Source of the DNA: Cheilinus undulatus
Taxonomy: Eukaryota > Chordata > Actinopteri > Labriformes > Labridae
DNA length: 64,000 bases
Assembly: GCF_018320785.1 (NCBI RefSeq)
Contig: NC_054870.1
Location: 1,421,181-1,485,180 of the forward strand
Reading direction: 5' to 3'
Below, one piece after another: positions 34,341 through 45,800 of this stretch; within the stretch, counting starts at the first letter, position 1; each line of letters opens with the position of its first letter. The notes under the pieces are model-generated. The model made no database searches, was not told the origin of the DNA, and was given only the letters and a program-made list of their open reading frames with translations. The position numbers and the translations under genes are program-made.

Positions 34341-35031
34341 CTTATCCTCAAAAGAATTTGCTCTAATCATATGCAGGTGCTAACACGCCCACACAGTTTG
34401 GCAGCTGAGCGCTATTTGCGCTCAGCTACCGGCCTGGCAACCGGTATCTGCAGATGATTTCATTGTCGCTTAGATCAAAAAGTGATACTCTCCTCCGATA
34501 AATACGTTCTTGTGCGCGCCTGCCATCTTGCCCGCCATGGTGCCTTCGCCTGGCAACAATCACTGCTGCCATGATTATCGCAGAGTCCTGGCATGACAGC
34601 CCTTATATAGGCTATGCTCCACAGTTACCACCAATTGAGAGCAATTTGCAATCATTTTAAACGAGAGAGAGAGTGAGAGAGGGAGAAAGAGATATTGTGC
34701 GGATTTAATACACGGGTCTCACTGGCGGTAAATAGCACCGCTTTACTGCCTGTGGCAATTAGCGCTGGTCTTTGAGGATTAGGTGGTATTTGCAATGAGG
34801 CTCATTTACATAGGAAGGGGGCAATTTTGCGCTGAATTTATGAATATTCCCTAATTTACATGCACGCAAATTGGACCGGCGCAGCGAGGAGTGGCAGTGC
34901 AGTTTGGGTTCAGTTTGCGTGCATTTCACCCTTTGCGTATGCTTTGAGGATTGCACGCTATTTTTTTTCTGTCATTTGCACAGGTTTAGCGGTCGCAAAA
35001 AGCAGTGCAATCCTTTTGAGGATCTGGCCCT
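34341..35031. mobile_element. Second Harbinger-like MITE
   Basis: The right end reads AGGATCTGGCCC (35020-35031). In reverse, GGGCCAGATCCTCAAAAGG resembles the left-end text CCTTATCCTCAAAAG near 34341-34356. The interior is unusually CpG-rich and palindromic (GAGCGCTATTTGCGCTC near 34409). A GA-repeat run lies at 34661-34690. The left boundary is uncertain, and parts of 34242-34340 may belong to a third related piece. Confidence 0.5.
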
Positions 35032-35400
35032 TTGTTTCTTGAACAATATGCAAATTTAAGGGCTCACCATAGCCTCACCTTTAGACAAATGTAAAAATTC
35101 TACATAATTTTTAGTCATTCAGGTTTCATCTAGCTGTATACCAAATTCAGCTTAAATTTGATTTTGGATAAATCCAGAGCAGCATTGAACAGCTCTGCCT
35201 CTCCCACTGACAAACCTATCTCTGTCATGTCTCCGTTGGTCATGTCAATCTTTGTTTGCATAGCACCAAGTCATCTCAAGACACTACCAGGAGCTCATCT
35301 TGTTTCTGTAGTGACATTAAAACATGGGACAGTTCGGCGTATCTTTCTTGAATTCACAACAAAACCACAAATCAATTTAAATATTTCATCTTTCCTTTAA

Positions 35401-36214
35401 AAGAAATCAAAAAGATATGTAGATAAACCAATTTGATTTTTTTTTTTAAGAATTTAAATGATGTTTTCATTCATTGAAATTTAGGCTTTAGAGTTTGGGA
35501 AAGCCACTTCCCAATACAAAGTCACGTCAAAAGAAGGACATTTTATTTGATTTAATGCTATCTAAACTAATGCTTTTGTACTGAACAGATCATAACATGA
35601 CGTTAATAAATATCAAGGCTGTCTATCTAATCTAATTGTCTTTGAAAATGTGTTTCTTAGTATGGAACTGCAATTTGCACAAATTCAGTAGAATGGCCCA
35701 TGTACAATTTATGTTTTTAAATCATATTAAATTTCTCTTTGTTTTTTGAAAGGTTTCCTGCCCCTCTCATAAATATGACTTAGGATTCTTTTTTTGTAAA
35801 TGCTAAACTTCCGCATTCTTCTTTTTTAAGTGGTGGAAATGGGCTTCCAGAAACTCCAGACATTGCAACATGTACAAATTTAACAATTTTCAAGTGTTTC
35901 AGTCAAACAAAAACAAAAGGAACATTTTTTCTCCATATTATTTACCAATCATAGAGTTTATGAAGTAGTATATTTTTATAGAATTATTGTCATTAATTAT
36001 ATAATTAATATATATTTTTTAATAAATGATTTTCTTTTGATCGGTAATATTTACCTGGGAGTGTAAGTCTTCTTGTTTTATCATTGAGGGCTTTATTTTT
36101 CATTTAGTATATATTAAGCTTTACTGTCTTTAGAATAAGAAGAAGTTGTCTGGGATGCCATCATCAGTTACCCTTTTTTATTGTTTGAGTTTACATTGTC
36201 GTGTGTCAGAGGGA
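35401..36214 (+). other. Intergenic region upstream of SIRT1
   Basis: AT-rich sequence without a recognised gene or a clear repeat. A TATA-like TATAAA lies at 36215-36220. Confidence 0.5.
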
Positions 36215-36262
36215 TATAAAGGTTTAGATGCTGTACTATATCCTTGAGAGAGACGTAATTGG

Positions 36263-36270
36263 TGACGTCA
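36263..36270 (+). promoter_or_regulatory. Consensus cAMP response element upstream of sirt1
   Basis: TGACGTCA, the full palindromic CRE, occurs 246 bp upstream of the chosen SIRT1 ATG and 43 bp after a TATA-like box. CREB regulation of mammalian SIRT1 during fasting is established; its use here is inference, because the transcription start is unknown. Confidence 0.4.
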
Positions 36271-36515
36271 CATTAGGGACTGACGGAAGAGTCCTTCAGG
36301 CTATTAAATGACTCTGAAATGCTATTTATATGAACATCTCTGGCATGATGAATGTAAGTTTGTTTGTATGTATGTGTCTTTGTATTTGTTTTTCCTCAGT
36401 GTTTGTTAATATGTAATGTGAAAAATATTGAATAAAGTTTGATATAAAAAAGTGCTCAATGCAAATGAGCCAGCTGTCTGATGGGAAGGGCCTGTACTGC
36501 ACAGTGCGGTTGAAG

Positions 36516-36861
36516 ATGGCGGATCAATACAGCACTCCGGGAATAGCTTTTTCAGGCACCTTCGAAAAAGAGGAACCAGCCAAAAAGAGGTCGAAAGTCA
36601 GTTCGGCGACTAACTACAGATCCAAAGTCGCTAGAGAAGACCAGTCTTCATGTACCTCTGCGGTCGCGGAGAGCTGGGAGCCGGCGGTAAATAGTACGCT
36701 GCCAGCGGAGAAGAAAGCAAAGCCGGTGATGGCGGTGGAGCAGGCCACAGCGGCGCTAGAAGTAGACAACAATGGACTGGGACTGCTGAGCTCAAAGCCG
36801 CGGAAAGCAGTTGTGACATTAAACGCCAGCGCAACACTTTCGACAAACGAGGAAGGTGCTG
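36516..36861 (+). CDS. sirt1: sirt1 exon 1 (coding part)
   Basis: The ATG at 36516 gives [17 protein letters not shown] matches other vertebrate SIRT1 starts. An in-frame ATG 57 bp upstream (36459) would add 19 residues but lacks this match. The exon encodes the variable N-terminal region with basic PAKKRSKV. The donor GCTG|GTAAGA (phase 1) fits exon 2. The sequence is GC-richer than its flanks. This exon rests on position, phase and a short N-terminal match, so it is less certain than the others. Confidence 0.8.
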
Positions 36862-39800
36862 GTAAGAAAAGCGATGTTAACGACGAACAATAAACCGAGC
36901 CTTATTTTCACGTATCCGGGTTAGCCTATCCGTCCTCGAACTTCCGCCGGCAGGTCTGAAACAAAAGATAAGTAAGCGTTAAATAAGAAGATCTCTGTGC
37001 GTGGCTTGGGCCTCCCTGTGAAGAGTTTTTGTTTTCTTTAATTGGACAGACGACTTTTAAGATTAAACTTCTTGCTCTTGCCACACGCTATAAACTTTGA
37101 TAGCACCTATAGCCAAGTTACTGCTTCACTTGAACGTAGAGCAGTGATAACCAACGGGCGGCCCGGGGCCATAATCAGGCCTCCCAAAGCCTCCCATAGA
37201 GACAGACAATGTTAAGGTGGACATACATCTTTAGGATATCTTTATTATATAATATATATAATAATTCTGCAATTGCCCATAGGCAGTGGGTTCTAATGTC
37301 TCTGTTAATGCTTGATACAGCAGATTTACATCTTGGTAATCATGCTTTTTTTGTGTGGCCTCTTTCCACTTTAGTTGAGTGTTTAAATGCAAGTTTAACC
37401 CTCTACAGCCAACATATCTTTTTATTTCCATTTACTACTTTCTATTTCCATTTACTACTTAAGAAACACGCTAACCGCTACAAGCAGCTGCTACAAACCA
37501 CGCCCCATACAAAATACGCCAACCCCAGTGAGCTACCCCTAAACCTAACCAGTGGAAGCTAAAATGCTAAAGCTAAGCTAATCGCACAAGTGGGTGTTTT
37601 TTGTAGGGGCGTGGTTTGTACAGTACCCACGGAAGTGGGCGTGGTTTGTACGGTGGCCGCAGCTGCAGTTGGGTATTATTGTAACCATAGATATCTATAG
37701 AACACTAGATACGCCAGCGCGCTGTAGCAGCCCGCTAAGCAACGTGCCTACATGGCGGCCATCTTGGCAGGGGCGACATTCTCATTAAAGGCAATGCATG
37801 TACATTGAAAATAAATCATAACTTGCTCATTTCCCATCCGATTTTCATACGGTTTGCTTAATTGTCAACATCAAGTGTGCTATTAATACAGAACACTTGA
37901 TTTAAAAAAAAAAAAAAAAAAAACAGAAAAGGGCTTTCTACTAGGAAGAAACCGAAAATTCGGCCACTGAAAATTTTCGGCCGAAAATGGCCCAAAAGTG
38001 CTTTTTTAGGTTTTCGGCCAAAAGACTTATCACCGAAACAACAAGGCCGAAACATGACGTTGTGATGATGCAAGCAAAAACCGTGGCCAGCACGCACTTG
38101 GATCAGTGGTTCTCAAATAGGGGTACGCGTACGTGAAGGCACTCCAGGGTGTACGCGAGGTTTTAAAATACATGCCGGCTACTTAAGAAAAATAGCGCCT
38201 TTCTTTGCACGTCAGGAGCGACACGATGTTGCGAGTATATTACATACATTCTAAAATCACACTCGTGCTGCGAATATCTGCGGTGTGTTTTCTCTGTCCT
38301 CTGATAAACAGTGATATTTATTGAACCGGAAGATAAAAGGAGGTGTGTCCCTCTCTGTTCTTCACTCTGTGAGTAACGCGGCACTTTTACGCACAGCCAG
38401 GCTGTCAGTGCCGTTTTGTTTCACGGTTTCATTCACTGTGCCAGCCAAGTTTGTAAGAGGAGGGACTGACTTTTCATTCATTCTATGTCAAATATGATCA
38501 ATAAGAGTTATAATATTGCACAGCTGAGGCTCACGGTGAGAGGAGTTAACTCTCTCCACAGCGCACAGACTGGCTCACCTGTTTGTGTTCCAGACTGGTC
38601 AGAGGAGTCATTTAGCTGGTTTATCCGCAGCATTTAGAAGTCGTTTGTCTGAGGTCAGAGGAGACTGTGTTGGTAAATATTTCACTAAAGTCCCGTTAGT
38701 TTAGAAACAGCTCCAGCGGTGTGAGTTTCGCTCCAACAAGAGCACATGGTGGTGGTGCCGATTTTTTAAGGCAGACAGAGGAAAAAAAACGTCCTCCTCT
38801 CCAACACCACCTGATGTTTGATATTTCCTCATATCTAGGGGTAGGTAAAAAAATATTGATTAATTGATGCATCACAATATTTCCCCCTCCAATTCAATAT
38901 CGATTCAGCAAATCCTCTGAATCGATTCACCTCTTGGCCAGTGGGGGTCGCTGTGCATGTGATTCGCGTTGTATGGAAGGGGGCCGCACTCGACCAAACA
39001 ATAACCAACCATAATCATGTTATGTGAGGTTTATCACAATTTTCAAGAGGAAAGAAATAATATGTAAGTTTACATGCACTTTACTTTTTCAGAGTTTTTA
39101 CAGAACTGACATGCTTTTTTCTTTTGTGCTCCATATGCATGAATAAGTTTTATTGTGCAATTTTTTATTTTCAGATGTTTTATTGCTCAAAAATGTGAGG
39201 TGACTTACCAAATATGTTCACATGGGCATGAAAATAATTATTAGAAAAATGTCAGCAGGTTATTTGTGTATTTCTACTTCTTACTGAATCGACATCGAAG
39301 CATTTAAATCAATATCGAATCAAATCAATATCGAATCGCAACCTAAAGAATTGGAATCGAATCGAATCGTGAGGTTCTTAACAATACCCAGCCCTACTCA
39401 TATCTGTCTGTATCACTGCTTGTGTTTTTGCCTCTTTTTTTTTTTTGCCTGGTAGAGAGGGAGACAGGCAACAGGCAGCCCGACATGTCCATATGAGCGC
39501 AAATGTGCTACTTAAATATCCGCAGCAATGTCGCGCTGCGAAATGATGTTGCAGGTGTGGAAGCTTGCTTTGACTCGCTACAGGTTCTAAATGTAAATAT
39601 TTTGTGTAAATAATTTGCATGAAAAAATTGCGTATGGAATGTAAGGACCTTAAGTTTATAAACTGGAGTTAATATTTTGTAGGCTCTTAAATTTAATCAC
39701 CCTAAAACCCCCTGAGTCTCCCCCATGGCAGAATGGTTTGATCCACACTGTCACATGCATGTCAATCACTGTATTCACAACCTCTCCATTCATAAAAAGG

Positions 39801-42800
39801 TTTATGATTTATTTTTGTGAAGAAATGCTGATCTATAACTAAGTTCATGATTTCAGTTTGAGAAAAGAGAAGTCTTTTTTATAACTTGTTTATTATTTAC
39901 AGGTTTTTGGTTCTTTGTAACTCTGTTTTTATTTCCAAATTGTTCCAGAGAGACCACTGCAGCCGAGCAGAGTTTTGCACACTTCTGGGTTTAAAGCCTT
40001 TCCAGTCACTGTTTTCAATAGCTACATCAATTTGAATTCCCACATTTAGAGATGAGAAGATGTGCCATGACTTTAGTCATGCATTTTTAACATTTAAAAT
40101 GTATGAAAAAGAAAATCTAATATTTGTAATTTGAAAGTTTTTATCAGTTACAAAGTTTGATAAATCAGATGGCTGTCACAGCACTCTTTAATGTCTTTCT
40201 TTTTGGCCAAAAAGCTTTGTACTGTTGGGGGTACATGACTGAAAAAAGATTGAACCAGAACCACGGATTTAATGTAAACATGATTGCGGTCAAGTTAAAC
40301 ATTTTATTTAGTATTTTATTTTATTTTATATTGTGCATTGTTGGAATGAAGTGCTTAATAAATATTTACATAATTTTGTAATTGATTTATTCTTTGAAGC
40401 ATTAATGTTAATTTTTGCAATTGCAGTTGATTTTAGTGAGGTTAGTACACAGTCATAGCCATAAATGCAATGGTACTAATAATTGGCATAATAATTTCTT
40501 TCGGTGTTTAGGTTTTTGGTTTTCGGCCTTGGTTTCCTCATTTTCGGTTTTTCGGTTTTTCGGTTTTGGCCAAGAATTTTCATTTCAGTGCATCCCTACT
40601 TTTTTTTGTACCAATGTAGCCTACAATTTAAATTATTTTACTCTTTAAGTCCAGAGGTCTGGGAATCGTTTATGTTCAGCCATTATATATTTATAAATGT
40701 ATATACATAGACATAAAGTTGTATGTATAAAAATAGAAAGATAAAGATATACATATATAGAAAATATGTTCTTAGATTGACAGATTTAATTGTAAAGGTA
40801 ATCAAATAATCATTAATATTAATATTAATTTATTTGTCTCTCTCTCCCCTCTATATATATATGTTTATAGAAACAAACACACTGTGGAGATAGAATAGAA
40901 TAGAATTTATTGCCATTTGTACAAGTTAGAAACAGGTACATTGAAATTGTTGTGCGTGAATAAATAGTAATACTTCACTTCACCTTGGACTTAAATAACG
41001 TATAAGCCTAGCTTAGCTACATATAACTATAATGTATATAACTTACATAACTACTACTAGTAGTAGTGGTAGTACACCAACTACTACTGCTGATACTGGC
41101 ACTGCTACAACTGGTAATACTATTACAAATGCTGATACTACTTCTGCGACTCTAAAGGCTATTTATACTACTACTGCTGCTTGTACAACTATACTACAGC
41201 TAATATTAATCATGTGGTATTTGGCTGTCAAGCTGCTAGCTCACATTAGTGTTTTGCTAGTAGCAAGGTATTTACTGAAGCTCTCAATAAGATTTAATAA
41301 TGAAAAAAGAGCCAAAAACTATTTTTACCTATGAAAGGTTATTTCCAGTTTCCTTGTTTCAACCATATGGCGTAGTGTGCAACCGTATGCAGCACAATGT
41401 GCTGGCGTCCTTGTTGTTTTAGTTTTCGTGCCAGCTACAACCATGGAATGCCCTGACACTTTTGCCCCCACTAGCTTAGCCTCGCCTTAGGCATGCAGTT
41501 CAAAGGGGCATGTCGTATCTACTCTTCTATATATATCTATGATTGTAACCATTGTGGGAGAGCTCTGAAAGGATGGTAGCAGCCATGAAATGAAGCTACA
41601 GTGACCTCTAGTGGTGGGAGGTTCATTACAGTTTGAAAGAACATTATAGACTGGGATTGAAAGCCTGTCTTTATGAAAAAGAATGACCAGTTAGTTAACA
41701 GTTCAACCAAGTTGTAAAACCTGCGCTGGCTAATTTGATAAATAAATTTACCCTTTTGCATCCTTAGAAAACAGTGCTTTGGACCACTGATCAGCAGTTC
41801 AATTATTTTCCTCCTTAGTCCACTTAAAAACATCTGTGGTTCAGAAGTGGCTAGACACTAATGTGACGCCACCTTTAGTCTGCTCCTTGTGAAGCTCCTT
41901 GAAGTTCTTGAATCTGCTTTGTTTAACAGTCCTCTGAAGGCTGAGCTCATCCCTGTTGCTTGTGCTACTTTTCTTACCACACCTTTTCCCTTCCAGTCAA
42001 CTTTCCATGAATATGCTTTAATTCAGCATTCAGAGAACAGCCTGCCCTTTCAGCAATGACCTTCTGTGGCTTACTGTCCTTGTGGAGGATGTCAGTGATT
42101 GTCTTCTGGACAGTTGTTAAGTCAGCAGTGTTCCCCATGATGGTGGTTGTGTGTTCTGAACCAGAGTGAGAGAGTGGAGGCTCAGGAAACCTATGCAAAT
42201 GGGGCTTTTACACAATATTCTAATATTTTGAGATGGTTCACTTTTTATTTTCATGAGATGTTAGCTGTAATCATTAAATTAAAACAAAAAAACATTGAAA
42301 TGTTTCAATTTGCATTTGATAAATCTAGAATATACAGAAGTCTAACTTTCTGAAGTAAAACATGGGGAAAAAGGAATTTCTGACATGATATTGTACTTTT
42401 TTTATATACACCCTTGGTACAATGGAACAAAGGGGCAGAACAAAACACACGTTTAGAAAGTGTGTCTGTATTGATGCTAAGGTAGGGCATGCATGCATAC
42501 ATTTTGTTACCAAAGTTACACATAATCATGAAAAACAGCTCTGTTAACCTAAAAAAACAGCATCAGTAAGTTGAGCTGTCAGCAAAATGGCAGAAATTTA
42601 CTTATCACTGCAAAATGTAGGAAAAGAAAATGTATAGACACATGTTCTCTCATGGCTTTTGTTCATCACAGACTTTTTGCTCCATTTTTTTCCATGTGCA
42701 CATTTGCTATAACCTGACCGGCCAGACAGACCGTCTCAAATATCCATTGCATGGATTTATTTCACATTCATCTGGGATAGCTCCCATAGAAAGTTTTTGG

Positions 42801-45800
42801 GAAGTGCAGGACTTGTCAAAAAAATTATCTGAAGGAGCATGAAGGAATGTTCCGTCTGTCACATTCATGAGGGGCCAATCAGCAATTGATGTTCTGCATG
42901 CAGTACTCTTGAGCTGACGGGGTACTGCCGCTGTAGACTGTTAACTGGATACGACAACAAACCCCACTCGTAACAATCACAGACCAGAAGAAAAGCAAAA
43001 CATAGTTTCTGTCATTAAAGCTTCCAGTGTTGCTCTCTTCCCTTGTTTTAATAAAGAAATGTCCAGTTCTGACAAAACTGCTGCTGTGGCTAAGTCTGAG
43101 CCAATCTCTCCACTAGTAGCTATTGTACACAATCACTCACTCAACAACTAATCCTTTCCCCTCATGACTCTCACAAACTCATGCCAAGCAGGTTGGTCCA
43201 GTTCTGGTAAAATAGACCTTATACTGGAGCTATATCCAGGGTAATCACAGCACTAGCAGTGATCACTGCAGTTGGCTAGTATAACTAACTAAACCCTGCC
43301 CATAGCTACCGTCTATTTCTCCTTAAATGATGCTGATTGGTCCAAACATTGTTTGGTTCAGCACAAATGTGAATTGGAGCTTTTCAAGATGGATTTGCCC
43401 AATGACCAAAAATGGAGTCTGGCAAATCCATTGGCTTGGCAAGGTTACATTTGCTAACTTCTTAAAACAGCTCCACAACCATAAAGGGGAAAATAACTGA
43501 GTTATGTGATTCATAATTGATTGTAAAATGGTCTTGAAACAATGTCAGTCATCCCTTGTTGTGAGTGTTAGGCCAGCCACACCCTACAGGGATTTTAAGC
43601 CCGATTTTAGGTAAGACTTAATTTATTTCATCCTGAGTCTTTCCCTTGTTTTATGACTTTTGCTGCACCTGTAACACATGCCAGGACAGCCTGTTGCGGA
43701 GGGACAGCAAGACAGTATCACCAGACATCCGTGTTTTTTTCCCCAAAGTCATGTGATCACACAAGGTCGTAGGCAGGTCGGCAGGTGTGTGATCCAGTGA
43801 TCTGACAGTCTGGCTGAGTCGTCTATAGTGTGTTCGTTCAGAGGATTAAAGATTAAAAATCTTTGGAAATTGTCCTGACGTCTGTGGTCTCCCACGGTTT
43901 AAAAATTGTTTCAGATTAAAAAAATCATCTAGTGTGTGGCCGATCTTACATGGATAATTTCTCTCTCTGCATAGATCTTGGACACGAGGATCTCACCTCA
44001 AACGGTTTGGCTGACACACCAGAGCACATCAGTGAGGAAGATGACAGATTGTCCCATGCAAGCTCCAGTGACTGGACTCCTCAACCACATATAGGTTTTT
44101 AATCTTAATTTGAGAAGAATTTGGGGAAAGAGCTGCCTTAATATTTACTCTCCTAATATTGTTTCTTCTTGCTTAAATGTGTTGTGTTCTTGGCCAGGCT
44201 CCTATGGTTTTATCCAGCAACACATCAGGGATTCAGATCCCAGGACTATTCTGAGGGATTTACTGCCTGAGACTGTTCTACCACCAGATTTGGATGATAT
44301 GACATTGTGGCAGATAATCATCAACATTTCAGATCCTCCAAAAAGAAAAAAGCGGAAGGATATCAACACCTTAGAGGATGTGGTCAGACTACTTCATGAG
44401 AGTAAACGGATCCAAGTACTGACTGGTGCCGGGGTAAGCAATTTTATTAGTGTTGAGTGCTTTTCAGTTACATTAGACAGAAAGTTGACATGTTTAACAG
44501 CATTTTTACAGTATTAAACCGGGAAAATGTATGCTCTTTTGGTAGGTGTCAGTTTCTTGTGGGATACCAGACTTTCGCTCCAGAGATGGGATTTATGCAC
44601 GACTTGCTGTAGATTTTCCTGATCTTCCAGATCCTCAAGCTATGTTTGACATTGAGTACTTCAGACGAGACCCAAGACCATTTTTTAAGTTTGCAAAGGT
44701 AGGTCTCTTGTTTTATCTTCTGCAGATTAAAATATGTAATAAAGCACCTAAAATGACTTATACCATTACTATGATCCAGGAATGTGGTGTATGTTGTGAT
44801 AAATATTAACACTAGTTTGAAAATGAAGAAGGCGCTCAGCCTAACCTATGCACGGTAATTCAGAAAATATCATTTATGTCTTTGGGATTGGTTCACAGAT
44901 GCTCTGTTTTTTCAACAGGAAATTTACCCAGGTCAGTTCCAGCCATCCCTTTGCCACATGTTTATATCAATGCTTGAAAAGCAGGGAAAGCTGCTGCGCA
45001 ACTACACACAAAACATTGATACACTGGAGCAAGTCGCTGGAATTCAGCGGATTATCCAATGTCATGGTGAGTGAAGGATCTTCCTCACTTTTTGTCCATG
45101 TCAGTTAATCATTATGGAGGTCATTATCATTGCACAATAGCTAATTAGTAATTTTTTATTTCAGGGTCATTTGCTACTGCATCTTGTCTTGTCTGTAAAC
45201 ATCAAGTGGATTGCGAGGCCATAAGGGAAGACATCTTTAACCAGGTATTTATCCATTACATACGTGATGCGTAATGTATTTACATACCCCTTAAAAGGAG
45301 CCCTGCATGACAAGTTAATGGAATTGGATTGATAATTTTAGCTCATATGTATATTGAACCAAAACACTAGATGTATTCATTATGAGAAAAATTGAATTTA
45401 TAAACCCACCAGGAGGCCACCATGTTTTTAGTCACACTGCACTCTGGAGGATGTGATATCAACTGGCTGCAGTGCTCCACAGCCAGTACTGTTTCTGTGC
45501 TTGAAGTGGGGGTATTACACTATTCCGATTTTTTAAAACATAAATATAAAGTCACAATGTTGGGTGTCCATACTCCACTATGCAAATTTTCAAACCGCAA
45601 GATAAACGTATGTAGCAGTAATCTTGGAATTGGCGTGTGAACTGACAAGGCTTAGTGCATCTGTACTGCTCATGCTCCCTTTGTTAATTTTAATGAAAAA
45701 AGGGCAGAAATACTGAAAATCACAGCAAAAAAAAAATATATATATACATATATATATATAAGGAAAATGAAAATTGCAATTTGCTGCAGGCATGACTAAA

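Larger units (their letters stand above)
31560..35400. repeat. Modular interspersed repeat, copy 2, invaded by Harbinger elements
   Basis: The same phrases as in 3540-7335 reappear: GGGTTGCCACTAAGCC with CATGCCACC near 31590, GGGGCACCACTGAGTC with CACACCCACC near 32060, and TATGCAAATTTAAGGGCTC near 35048. The copy is diverged and split by sequence from 32705 to 35031. The right boundary after 35170 is uncertain. Confidence 0.65.
37686..41541. mobile_element. Outer DNA transposon of a three-level nest
   Basis: The left end CATAGATATCTATAGAACAC and the right end read in reverse, CATAGATATATATAGAAGAG, form inverted repeats of about 35 bp, continuing to GATACG on both sides. ATTGTAAC flanks both ends exactly (37678-37685 and 41542-41549), an 8-bp duplication. 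The 3.9-kb span contains a hAT element (37942-40598), which itself contains a MITE (38836-39396). The flanks hold an imperfect ACT/CTA triplet tract (41043-41195) and a LINE-tail-like fragment near 40897-40975. Confidence 0.85.

Noticed and set aside
41537..41833. 98-codon minus-strand open frame beside the Tc1 fragment
   Set aside because: Its sequence does not continue the transposase and crosses the end of the outer transposon at 41541, so it is a chance frame.
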